Of a stretch of DNA of 64,000 nt, positions 51,078 to 62,169 are shown in pieces (the first letter of the stretch is position 1; every line of letters begins with the position of its first letter). The stretch covers positions 24,005,001 to 24,069,000 of the forward strand of contig CM076948.1 in assembly GCA_039566865.1 (NCBI GenBank), given 5' to 3'. This DNA comes from Aurelia coerulea. Lineage: Eukaryota; Cnidaria; Scyphozoa; Semaeostomeae; Ulmaridae. The notes under the pieces are model-generated. The model ran no database searches, was not told the origin of the DNA, and worked only from the letters and a program-made list of their open reading frames with translations. The position numbers and the translations under genes were made by a program.

Positions 51078-54000
51078 GCATCTTTCGATGCAAGTAGTCA
51101 CAATGAATAATCGAATCCATCGCATCGTCCATTTAAAAAACTTTCTCGCATGCTTTGTGAGTGGAGAAAACTTGTCACTTGACATAGCTCGATGTCATGC
51201 AGAGTTTTTTTATTTGTTCATATGAATTGACACGAATGCTTGCTGTGCCATGCTGTGCCAAAGACACACACTCTATTGTTTAACTGGCCCGCCAAAATTG
51301 TTCAGCCATTGTAAAAACTTAATTTCCGTGCAAAATGCTGTTGACAGAGTTTTCACAGACATAGCTGATTCAGTCGCCAACTCTTTGTAAAACCAGGCTA
51401 ACGTTTACAGAAATCGAATGGATGGAGTGACTGAAATCTCAGTTTTCCATTCAACTCAATTCCGAGGGGTGTATAACTCTTCCGAAAAGGCGCACGAGAT
51501 TTTTAAAAGAATAGGTTTTTAGGGATTTTTTACGGATTTTCTTGAAAACAAAAGGGTTTCTGCCAAAGGTGTACGAGATTTTTACAGAGTGATACGCCTC
51601 TCGCACTCAATTCGATGTCTGTAAAGCAATCGAGTCTGCATTGCGGGGCGGGGTGGGGGGGGGGGGGGTAATATATTTTGCTTACTCCACTCCTTTCCGG
51701 GTATTGCTTTCACTTGCCTTTCTAATGCTAACGCCTATCAAAAGAAAGCAGTTTTTTCTAAAGCCAGTTGTCAAAAGCGTTATTTCATTGTTTTTCAAAA
51801 AATGATTATTTTTTGGATGAATTTTACTTTTTGCCGTTTTTGTCTAAAACCGGCTAATTCCGAAGTCGGGTGAAAAACGTTTTTCTTGGAGTGCACATCC
51901 CCGTACAATTTACAGTTGAAAGTCAAGTACCCCTCCCCCGCCCCCCCCCCCTATGTGCACGCAGGCTAAGAAGTAAGGGAAAGGTTAGAAAGATGGCTTT
52001 GAATTCAGCGTGGCAAATTTTCATTTGAAAAAATACCTAAAATTGTCTTTTATGACAAGTAGAAACAAAACAACCTGTGACGCAGGGCACAAAACCATAT
52101 GTGAGGCTGTTAAAAACATGAATGGCTTAAACATTTTTCTGCCATCTTCTGAAATTGTTATTCCCTCACACCCTCCCGACTCAACGAAATAGCGAAAAGC
52201 GTTTAGGTGGTCTTTCTTGTCATTTTTGGGCCACTCACTCAGAAGTTGAGGTTAATCTGCCTCTCTCTGCTCGGGTTTATGCGACTTGTGAGACGCAATT
52301 AGCAACGAAAATCTGGTTTGGTCTATTTCCAAGAAACCATCTCGAAATCTTATCATAATGGCTAGAATGACGTTTGAGGTTTATTTTATCATGCCAATAA
52401 TTTGTATGTTCGTCCAAGAAATCCAGCATGCATTTTCTCTTTGCCGCCGTTATTTTTCGAGTTGGATGGTTTTCGGACGAACAGCCCAAACGCTATCTCT
52501 GGATTAAAATGGTATGATATAGGTCATATAGTGAATTTAAAAACGCACGCGAAGCTCTCTGGTTAGCTCATCTCACTGTATGGATTTACTACTATGGAAC
52601 ATCAACGCGTGGATCTAACAAACTCGGTTCAGCCTTCGTCTGGTTTTTGGAAACTCAAATTTAGATCTGAAGAAACCAAAATGTCGATTAGCATCACATC
52701 GACTTTATCCCCCTGTGTTCCTTTTGAGTAATATTGATATTACAGAGCAACAAGGCAAGGCGATTTCTTTAACAATAATTGATTGTTCAAAACTTCGTAT
52801 TTTTAGTGCCCCAAACTGTCAAATGATTCTTAAAATATTCGGGAAATATGCGTATTGCTGCCAAAAGTGGTCAGGAAGTGACTTGAATTCAACTAAACTC
52901 AACTTAGAGATGCGCACCAATGCAACGAAGCCCATCAAAGGTTTAAACAAATTATTTCAGAAATCTGAAATTCCAATTTCGGCTTTAACATTATAATTTC
53001 TACCCTGCAGAATCCTGCAGAATAACAGAATCCTCGTAGACAGCCAGTATTGACAAACGACACATTGCGACTGTGACTGATTTCCAAACTTAGATGTTCT
53101 TGTATATCTTGCGAGCTTTGTATTTGTGTTTCATTTCAATTGCAATTCATACGCAGCATCGACCTGAGTTTTCCATTTAATTTATCAATGATTCCTTTTA
53201 TTTCAACAAATTAAATCACAAGAACATACTGTTTGATCGTCTTTCTGCTGGGGGTTTTCTTTGACAAAATCAGTGAAAGAAACCTAAATAGCCTGTGTTG
53301 AAAAAAAGCTGGTTTCTATGTCGCGGGCTCTTACTGTATATTGACTCTGCAAAATATGGAACTAAAGAACTAAACAGGAAATATGCCAGTTATATCTTTG
53401 TTGTTTAACTTTATGAATAAGCCCCCTCTCTAAAAGCTCCTCTTTTGAGCCTCCCTCTAGTAGTCTGCGTGTAGACTCGGGTCCAGGCAAAAAAAGTCAA
53501 TATTTTTTACTGGACGCGAGTCTGCACGCAGGCTACCCTCTGGTGTCTCCAAAAGTAGATAAGCCTCCGGTGGCCTGATAGACCATTTACGGTACTCCTG
53601 TTAGTTTCTTGTGTTTGAAATTTGGCCTTACATTATCTTTTTTGTTCATTTGAGTTTTTATGGGTTTTGATAGATTGGCTGTTATTTTCAGTAGGTTTTT
53701 ACCATCCTAGAAAAGCGTTCGAGATTGTCTTTATTTCAATCATTCGTATGCTCATCCAAGAAATTCGGCGTAGAAATTCTTTGTTGCGATCATTTTCCAA
53801 GTTGTTTTCCGGGACGAACAGCCCAAACACTATCTCTGGATCAAATGCTTCGATACAGAGACTTCACGCTTAGATTCAGAAATATCAACGAATTGACAGC
53901 ATACAGCGCATGTCACGTTATGGATTGGACACGCGATAGGCTTGGATACAGAGACTTCACGCTTAGATTCAGAAATATCAACGAATTAACAGCATACAGC

Positions 54001-54664
54001 GCATGTCACGTTATAGCATACGCTAGGATATTGCATAACAACGCTTAGAACCAGTAGCTTGGTTGTGCAGTCTCAAGTCTTCTGTGCTTAGATTGGCCTT
54101 AGCCAATAGAAATGATTAGCCCAATGCAGCATCATTGTACCAGTGGTGTGACTACGGAGGGGGTATGGGGGCAATTGCTCTTTTCGAAAGCATTTTCAGA
54201 GAAATGTCAACTCTTTCATTTTAGGACTGGCAAATATGGAATCACGGGATGCATTGTGAGTGAAAGAAAAGGGTCCGGAAAATATTTCATGACCATACCT
54301 TTTAGATCGTTGGAAAAAGCCCCATTTTTGGAGAATTTGAGTTTTAAAGGAGCAAAGGGTCATGACTGATGGTGATGGGAAAATTTTGATGATAGGACTT
54401 TAATTTCACGAGGATATAGATTATTTTTGAAATTCCATAATATCAAGGGTGATAGCTTGATAAATTCTGGTAACTTCCTCGAATATAGATCAGTTTCAAT
54501 CTTCATTTCCAAGAGTTTGGCTTTCACAGCCTTTTCACTCACAAAAGTGAACGAACCTCAGCAAATTATTGTGGAAGACTGAACTTCTCCCCCACTTTCG
54601 ACGGGCTTGCTTCTACATAGCCCTGTGTAGTGGACGTATTTCCGTGGTCTCATTCGAACTATTG
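51078..54664. repeat. large inverted duplication, left arm
   Basis: Reverse complement of 57371-59450 plus 62577-64000. Inner end: tttccgtggtctcattcgaa. Outer landmark: atgaataatcgaatccatcg, matched at 63960-63985. About 98% identical at the inner part (5 differences in some 250 bases around 53041-53290), clearly lower (near 90% by eye) outside 52650. Contains a C-rich taccgta MITE relic at 53394-53597 and short ORFs without recognised family. Confidence 0.93.
53853..54020. repeat. 88-bp tandem duplication inside the left arm
   Basis: gatacagagacttcacgctt ... acagcatacagcgcatgtca occurs twice; the copies differ at a single base in the core. Present also in the right arm at 58017-58180, so it predates the inversion or was homogenised. 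Confidence 0.85.
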
Positions 54665-54692
54665 TTTTTGAGCTTGAAAAGAAAATATAGTC

Positions 54693-55271
54693 TTAACCCT
54701 ATCTCACCTGGGCGTTTTGAAGCGGTCAATACCTGAGGGGGGGTGGATTCCACCCCCCCTCTTTTTCTTCGCTGTCGTAGTAGCTACAATCTTTAGAATA
54801 GGTAAATATATATACTTTGATGCAAACAATCAAAATCACATGATTAATTCAAATTATCTCTATTGTTCTCGTTGCTATGACAATAAGAAGATTTTAAGTT
54901 ATGATTATCATGATTGTTACCAACATGATTGAAACAATGAAATGAGGCACTAAATTGAAATCTTTTGTTTCAAATTGAGTTGGATATCATCAAATACATG
55001 TGTAAGTATAATTTTGCATATATTTGGGATTAAAATTTGCAACAATTAAAAAAAAAGTATACAAATTTTGTTGACTACACAGTAAAACATTGGTTGCCAT
55101 GGTTACAAGGCTATATTTAGCATCTTGAAATTTTCATCATTCGATACAGTATAGATATAAAGTCAAAGTAGCGGAGTCTTGGCATCCTGCATTGCATATT
55201 CTAGCATAGGCGAATAAAAGTTTGGTTGGGGGGGTGGAATCCACCCCCCCCCCCAGGTGAGATAGGGTTAA
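54693..55271. mobile_element. TTAA-type MITE with ggattccaccc ends
   Basis: Bounded by ttaaccctatctcacctggg and cccaggtgagatagggttaa; next inward are complementary gggggtggattccacccccc tracts. In the spacer, 28 bases from the left arm. Confidence 0.85.
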
Positions 55272-55639
55272 GACAACTGCTGAAAGATGAGACAAATGAA
55301 TATGTGCGAGCTGAGGCTCAGCAATATTCGTATTACATTCTTTAAATATTCTTATAAATATTATTCTTATAAAAGAGCGTAGGTAGAAAAAAAACGAGCT
55401 GCGACTCAATCTGATCGGCACCGGTCTTCAAAAATATTATTTAACTTATTCTTGTTGCATCTACGATGGTGCTTAAACACATTACAAAGTGGCTGATATT
55501 CCTAGGGCTCATGAAAGGTTCCAAAATCTTCAAACAGGGAGCAGCTTCCGTCTTTCCGGGATGACCCCCAATATTTATGCTACATTTTAGTCGCCAAATA
55601 TGTTGCTATTGCTGATTACCAATATGACAAAAACCCACG
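55272..55639. other. spacer, unassigned
   Basis: gctgaggctcagcaatattc and repeated attcttataa units resemble 2710-2800. No gene seen. Confidence 0.4.
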
Positions 55640-56180
55640 GGGGGGGGGGGGGTTCTTCCATAGTAAAGGTACCCTGGGATGTGCCGCGAGCAAGGGTATA
55701 CTCTTTCGGACATTTTGTCTGGTATTTATAAATAGATACATTTTTGCAATTTTGGTCCAGTCATAGTCTAGCCAGGGTATCAAATGTGACAATATTGGTC
55801 TAGGGAACGGTCATGTTTTCAGCTAAAGTAGTATGGGTACATATCTTTCATCCTGACAACCCCTTCTTGTTGATAATGAAGTAATTTTCGGGAAACGAAT
55901 CGTCCTTTGATATTTTCAAGTCCAAACCAACAATTTGAATATATATCTGTTGACTCGGATGGCTTTGAAATGAATCTAGCCAAGGGTATTATTTTTCAAT
56001 ATTAGTCCAGCCAAAGTGAATCATTTTTGTAGAAATTCATCTAGCCAAGGGTACCATTTTCGAAAAAGTTGGTCTAGCCAATGGTACCACTTTGAATATG
56101 CTCGTGGCAGACTCTACCCAAAAATTTGTCAAGAACCCCCCCCCCCCCCTTGCAGAAATGTAGAAAGTACCCTTCCCCTG
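55640..56180. repeat. cccttggctagacc repeat, reverse orientation
   Basis: ggtctagccaatggtaccac, gtctagggaacggtcatgtt and tcgtggcagactctaccca are reverse counterparts of 5160-5700; bounded by G/C-tracts at 55640 and 56140. Confidence 0.7.
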
Positions 56181-57155
56181 GTTCTTAAGTGGCTTTTCAT
56201 ATTCCACCAGAACATTAAAATGGCTGGATTTAAGCTTTGGGATAAAAATGAACAGAACAAGCAACTTACTTTGGGATTATTTGTTTTCAAGTCCAAATGA
56301 AGCCTTAAAGGTTTGTTGTTGAAATGAACCTGTACTGCACTCCCAACTCTCCAAATTTAGTGAGATCTTCTGGCGAGAAAATCTTACAACCCTTGTTCTC
56401 CATACTGCATAGATCGTAGAGGTAGCCATAGAAGATTCGCCAAGAGTGCAAAGTTGTTTTTTTTATAACCTTTGAAAAATCCTGCAGTGGCGTTTCGATT
56501 TCATTTAAGCCAGACCAAGGAAGTAAACTACCCTAACATATCTCTCTCGATATGGGGACATGAATTTTTTAAAGGTTGAGATTTCAGAATTCTGGATTCA
56601 GCGTTTCATTTTGCTTCAACAGAAAGGCAGAAGTAAGGATGCAATTTTTCATCAATGTTAACTGAGGCAAAGAGGTTGTGTCATGACCTCTCTCAAAGGA
56701 AGTAACTATACCTGCAAGATAACTACCCTGCCCTGCCGTGCTTTGCGCCTTGGAATGATATTTAGAAAGCACTGAATAATCAAAGGCCCTTACATGGCCT
56801 TGAAAAAGGAGGTACGATAATGTTTAGGTCATTTCCGATTGTTCCCTAGATACAAAAGTCAGCAAGCTTCTAAACTCGTTTTAAGGCATTTTAAAATGAG
56901 CGTTTTCTCGTACTTTGATTTCAATATCGAGAATGCAAACATCACCGGTAATCATCCATAGTGGCTGGTGTTCAATTTTCGCTTTTCCCACCCACTCTAC
57001 TACATCTTGGTAAAATCTTTTCATGCTGATGTTCGATTGTCTCTTTTGGAGGCCAGCAGTGGCATAGACATTTAATCAGGGCCGATACCAGCCACAGCAA
57101 CAAAATCAGTTTCCATCATTGAAACTAAAACGCATTTTTACGGTGGCCCCATTAA
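56181..57155. other. spacer, unassigned
   Basis: No coding pattern or paired ends recognised. Confidence 0.3.
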
Positions 57156-57350
57156 TGGACATCAAGTAGCAAAAGCTAACGTCCAATACAAAAGTTCACA
57201 TCAAATAGAAAAAACTCACGTCAAATACAAAAAATTCACGTCACATAGAGAAACCTCATGTCAAACACAAATAGTTCACGTCAAATAGGCCCAAATAGAA
57301 AATCTCATGTGAAGAAGAAACATTTCCGTCAAAAAGAAAAATTCCTGTCA
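57156..57350. repeat. degenerate minisatellite, unit about 22 bp
   Basis: Eight or so units of the type ttcacgtcaaatacaaaaaa with substitutions and length changes. It stops 20 bases before the right arm begins. Confidence 0.75.
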
Positions 57351-59582
57351 ACAGAAAATGGCCATTTTATGTACAATAATTCGAGCGAGACCACGGAAAT
57401 ACGTCCACTACACAGGGCTATGTAGAAGCAAGCCGGTCGAAAGTGGGGGAGAAGTTCAGTCTTCCACAATTTGCTGAGGTTCGTTCATTTTTGTGGGGGA
57501 AAAGACCATGAAAGCCAAACTCTTGGAAATGAAGATTGAAACTGATCTATATTCGAGGAAGTTACCAGAATTTATCAAGCTATCACCCTTGATATTATGG
57601 AATTTCAAAAATAATCTATATCCTCGTGAAATTAAAGTCCTATTATCAAAATTTTCCCATCACCATCAGTCATGACCCTTTGCTCCTTTAAAACTCAAAT
57701 TCTCCAAAAATGTGGCTTTTTCCAACGATCTAAAAGGTATGGTCATGAAATATCTTCCGGACCCTTTTCTTTCACTCACAATGCATCGTGATTCCATATT
57801 TGCCAGTCCTAAAATGAAAGAGTTGACATTTCTCTGAAAATGCTTTCGAAAAGAGCAATTGCCCCCATACCCCCTCCGTAGTCACACCACTGGTACAATG
57901 ATGCTGCATTGGGCTAATCATTTCTATTGGCTAAGGCCAATCTAAGCACAGAAGAATTGAGACTGCACAACCAAGCTACTGGTTCTAAGCGTTGTTATGC
58001 AGTATCCTAGCGTATGCTATAACGTGACATGCGCTGTATGCTGTTAATTCGTTGATATTTCTGAATCTAAGCGTGAAGTCTCTGTATCCAAGCCTATCGC
58101 GTGTCCAATCCATAACGTGACATGCGCTGTATGCTGTCAATTCGTTGATATTTCTGAATCTAAGCGTGAAGTCTCTGTATCGAAGCATTTGATCCAGAGA
58201 TAGTGTTTAGGCTGTTCGTCCCGGAAAACAACTTGGAAAATGATCGCAACAAAGAATTTCTACGCCGAATTTCTTGGATGAGCATACGAATGATTGAAAT
58301 AAAGACAATCTCGAACGCTTTTCTAGGATGGTAAAAACCTACTGAAAATAACAGCCAATCTATCAAAACCCATAAAAACTCAAATGAACAAAAAAGATAA
58401 TGTAAGGCCAAATTTCAAACACAAGAAACTAACAGGAGTACCGTAAATGGTCTATCAGGCCAACGGAGGCTTATCTACTTTTGGAGACACCAGAGGGTAG
58501 CCTGCGTGCAGACTCGCGCCCAGTAAAAAATATTGACTTTTTTTGCCTGGACCCGAGTCTACACGCAGACTACTAGAGTGAGGCTCAAAAGAGGAGCTTT
58601 TAGAGAGGGGGCTTATTCAAAAAGTTAAACAACAAAGATATAACTGGCATATTTCCTGTTTAGTTCTTTTGTTCCATATTTTGCAGAGTCGATATACAGT
58701 AAGAGCCCGCGACATAGAAACCAGCTTTTTTTCAACACAGGCTATTTAGGTTTCTTTCACTGATTTTGTCAAAGAAAACCCCCAGCAGAAGGACGATCAA
58801 ACAGTATGTTCTTGTGATTTAATTTGTTGAGATAAAAGGAATCATTGATAAATTAAATGGAAAACTCAGGTCGATGCTGCGTATGAATTGCAATTGAAAT
58901 GAAACACAAATACAAAGCTCGCAAGATATACAAGAACATATAAATTTGGAAATCAGTCACAGTCGCAATGTGTCTTTTGTCAATACTGGCTGTCTACGAG
59001 GATTCTGCTATTCTGCAGGATTCTGCAGGGTAGAAATTATAATGTTAAAGCCGAAATTGGAATTTCAGATTTCTGAAATAATTTGTTTAAACCTTTGATG
59101 GGCTTTGTTGCATTGGTGCGCATCTCTAAGTTGAGTTTAGTTGAATTCAAGTCACTTCCTGACCACTTTTGGCAGCAATACGCATATTTCCCGAATATTT
59201 GGAGAATCATTTGACAGTTTGGGGCACTGAAAATACGAAGTTTATTTGAACAATCAATTATTGTTAAAGAAGTCGCCTTGCCTTGTTGCTCTGTAATATC
59301 AATATTACTCTGAAGCAAGAGAGAGGAATAAAGTCGACGACAGTCCCAGTTTGATCGATGTTACCAAAAATTCTTGAAATTCGTGATGAGTATCGATATT
59401 TCGGTTGTTTCATAATATATTCATATCTGAATTTCCAAAAACCATAATTATGAGCATATTTACACTGCACTTAGTAATTTGCTTTTGGAAACATTTTGAT
59501 TCGCTAAAATGATCATTGGCTCAAAACACCAATTTTCAACGAATTTTCCCAGGTGCTGGAGCACTGTAGCTCGCTCAGGGCG

Positions 59583-59859
59583 GAGCGGTCATTTTTAATC
59601 CTGGGTACCAGGGCAGAGGATTTTGAAGAGGGATATGAAATTTTTCCCATTACTTTGTGGGAGTACGAAAATATCAAGGGAGATTTTATGGGGTGCAAAA
59701 CTATTTTGCTTGAAATCAAACTTTATTGAAAGGTGATGGAGTATAAAAACTCTCTTCTCAAGATTAGGTATGAATACCCTGGGTACAGGGAATGAACTGT
59801 TGTTTAATTGTGTAAAATTATCCTCCACTCTAGTACCCAGGATTAAAAATGACCGCTCC
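59583..59859. mobile_element. inverted-repeat MITE in the right-arm insertion
   Basis: Ends gagcggtcatttttaatcct and aggattaaaaatgaccgctc, then complementary gggtacc/gtaccc. Interior also folds (gaagaggg/ctctcttc). Arms explain the opposite ORFs here. Confidence 0.8.
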
Positions 59860-59920
59860 CTCAACTACTATACAGTTATAGTGAATCTGCAAATCCTTTT
59901 TTGAAACCCAGTTTCACTCT

Positions 59921-61774
59921 TTGGTTTGTATCTATGGTTTGTATCTTAGACCTATACACAAGAAAGATGACAGGAAAGACCCCGATAATTATAGGGGTAT
60001 AGCCGTTGGATCCTGTTTGGGCAAACTCTACAGCTATGTTCTTCTAAACAGATTACAACTACATGTTAAAGAACACGATCTCATAAAGAACAACCAAATT
60101 GGATTTATGAAGGGGAACCAACCCGCTGATCACATGTTTGTACTTAAGTCTCTAATTGACAAAACTGTTAAGTACAAAAAGAAACGGATATATGCTGCAT
60201 TTGTGGATTTCAAGAAAGCCTATGATACTATAAATCGGGAAAAACTCTTCTTTAAACTAAGGCAAGCAGAAGTTGGTGACACTTTTCTTAATAGCTTGAA
60301 GTCCATGTATAGTTCAGTCAAGTACTGTATAAAACTGGCAAATGGCTATACAAACCCCATACCCAGTGAAAAGGGACTTAAACAAGGCTGCGTTCTAAGC
60401 CCAATGCTCTTCAATTTATTTATCGATGACATTGGTAATATTTTTGACAAAACCTGTTGCCCAATCTCTCTTATGGACATAAAACTAAACCACCTCCTGT
60501 ATGCTGACGACCTTATTCTCCTTTCCACATCACCCGAGGGCCTCCAAAATTGTTTAAACGCCCTTGGGACTTACTCTCGACAATGGGACCTAACTGTAAG
60601 TATAAAAAAGAGTAAGACAATGGTATTTAATCCATCGGGCAAACTGATCACAGATAACAAATTCTCGTACCTAGGCCAACCTCTTGAGATGGTGAAAGAA
60701 TTCAGCTATCTTGGCATTACGTTCTCTATAAGTGGCTCTTTCTCTAATGCTATCCAAACACTTAAAGATAAGGCAAGTAAGGCAATGCACCCTCTCGTAG
60801 ACACTGTTTTCAAATTCAGTCTAGGAGTATCAACGTCTATGAATCTATTTGACAAACTTATACAACCTATAGTACTTTATGGCAGTGAAGTATGGGGAGT
60901 GCTTTCCCATCACCAGTTAAGATCTATTTCAAAAGACCCTAATCTCTTCTGCAAATACTTATTAGACTCACCTACTGAAAAGCCTAAATTAAAATTTTCG
61001 AAACTAATTCTAGGCTTGAAGCGAAACACTTCAACCTTAGCTGTATACGGTGATTTAGGTGCCACCCCTTCAACATTAAACAGTATTCTACGGGTCATAA
61101 AATTCTGGCACAGAATCGTGCAAATAGATGATAACACTTTGGTAAAAAAGGCATTCCTAGAATCTACTTCTCTACCAGATAATTTATCGAACTGGTTAAC
61201 TACTGTTAAAACAACACTGAATCTGCTTGGCCTATCATCAATTTGGAATAACCCTTCCAGTTTCTCTGAAAAGGAAGTATGTAGAAAGTTAAAGTACGAA
61301 TCAGCAGCACTTTTTAAGAAATTTTGGCATTCTGAAATATCCTTAGCCTGTCTAAACTCTGATCGGAACAGTAAACTACGAACTTATAAGACATTTAAAT
61401 CTAATTTTAAACTAGAAACCTTTTTGACTAAAGACCTAACTTTCGAACATAGAAAAGCACTGAGTAAGTTCAGATGTAGTGACCATACACTTTTGATTGA
61501 GGTGGGGAGGCACAAAGGCCTACAAGTGGAACAACGTCTCTGCAAAATGTGCCAGTTAAACCTAGTCGAAGACGAATTTCACTTTTTGACAATGTGCCCA
61601 GCATATGATAACTTAAGAATTGACCTACTGTTAACTGCAAATGTCGAGCCCTTAGACCCAAAGATACAGTTTTCCAATATTATGAGTAGCGAAAACACTG
61701 CAGTTCTTAGATGCCTGGCTGAGTTTATTATTGATGCTAACAAGCTGAGAGACTCGCTTCATATTGTTACCTAG
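59921..61774 (+). CDS. LINE reverse transcriptase ORF (617 codons, 5'-truncated)
   Basis: Seen: RT domain with PIHKKDDRKDPDNYRGIAVG near the start, QIGFMKGNQPADHMF, FVDFKKAYDTINREKL, KGLKQGCVLSPMLFNLFIDD and the catalytic LLYADDLILLS; then a thumb/connection region and a C-terminal zinc-knuckle-like RLCKMCQLNLVEDEFHFLTM with CPAYDNLR. Non-LTR retrotransposon of the Jockey/CR1/L2-like type; exact clade uncertain. The endonuclease domain and any ORF1 are absent, and the listed start is a frame start rather than a real initiation codon. The frame is open throughout, so the insertion is fairly young. 3' UTR runs to about 62030 with tgatgatg units. Codes for mobile-element replication, not a host function. 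Confidence 0.93.
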   Translation: MVCIYGLYLRPIHKKDDRKDPDNYRGIAVGSCLGKLYSYVLLNRLQLHVKEHDLIKNNQIGFMKGNQPADHMFVLKSLIDKTVKYKKKRIYAAFVDFKKAYDTINREKLFFKLRQAEVGDTFLNSLKSMYSSVKYCIKLANGYTNPIPSEKGLKQGCVLSPMLFNLFIDDIGNIFDKTCCPISLMDIKLNHLLYADDLILLSTSPEGLQNCLNALGTYSRQWDLTVSIKKSKTMVFNPSGKLITDNKFSYLGQPLEMVKEFSYLGITFSISGSFSNAIQTLKDKASKAMHPLVDTVFKFSLGVSTSMNLFDKLIQPIVLYGSEVWGVLSHHQLRSISKDPNLFCKYLLDSPTEKPKLKFSKLILGLKRNTSTLAVYGDLGATPSTLNSILRVIKFWHRIVQIDDNTLVKKAFLESTSLPDNLSNWLTTVKTTLNLLGLSSIWNNPSSFSEKEVCRKLKYESAALFKKFWHSEISLACLNSDRNSKLRTYKTFKSNFKLETFLTKDLTFEHRKALSKFRCSDHTLLIEVGRHKGLQVEQRLCKMCQLNLVEDEFHFLTMCPAYDNLRIDLLLTANVEPLDPKIQFSNIMSSENTAVLRCLAEFIIDANKLRDSLHIVT

Positions 61775-62028
61775 GCCCAGCCTGGGTGTTCCAAGACATC
61801 TAAACACATTCTCGCTTTTTTTTGTTGCTGCTATTTTACATTTCACGTAGCTTTATTTGATACTTTTTAGTTCATTTCTTTTTTTTATTTAGCTCAGTCT
61901 CTTGTTCAAGTTTTCTTTTTTTCTTTTATCGGGGAGTATTTAATATTATGCGTTAGTTTAGTTTGTTTTATAGCTGCCATACCTGTAATAAGGTAGAGCG
62001 TTTATGCTATTATGATGATGTATTTAGA

Positions 62029-62169
62029 TTAAAGGGAGTACAAAGACTAGCATAATTGGCACAAAGTCAGCTACTTGCTCTGAACAGCTTCCAGAATAAC
62101 TGACTGTACGAATTCACAAAAACAAACACAAACGATGGCAAAGGCTGCTGGTCTTTGTACTCCCTTTAA
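62029..62169. mobile_element. TTAA mini-MITE, 141 bp
   Basis: Bounded by ttaaagggagtacaaagact and ggtctttgtactccctttaa. Directly follows the LINE 3' end. Confidence 0.8.

Noticed and set aside
50342..51225. Plus-strand ORFs of 66, 121 and 117 codons near the EDC4 5' end
   Set aside because: No recognisable family, frames overlap each other, and EDC4 runs on the other strand. A real divergent gene is possible but not supported.
51655..51670. G-run as a telomere or origin signal
   Set aside because: It is one end of a C/G-tract repeat found elsewhere in the window and mirrored in the right arm.
59921..61774. The 617-codon ORF as a host gene
   Set aside because: The YADD reverse-transcriptase core and LINE-type C-terminus, plus absence from the matching left arm, mark it as a retrotransposon insertion.
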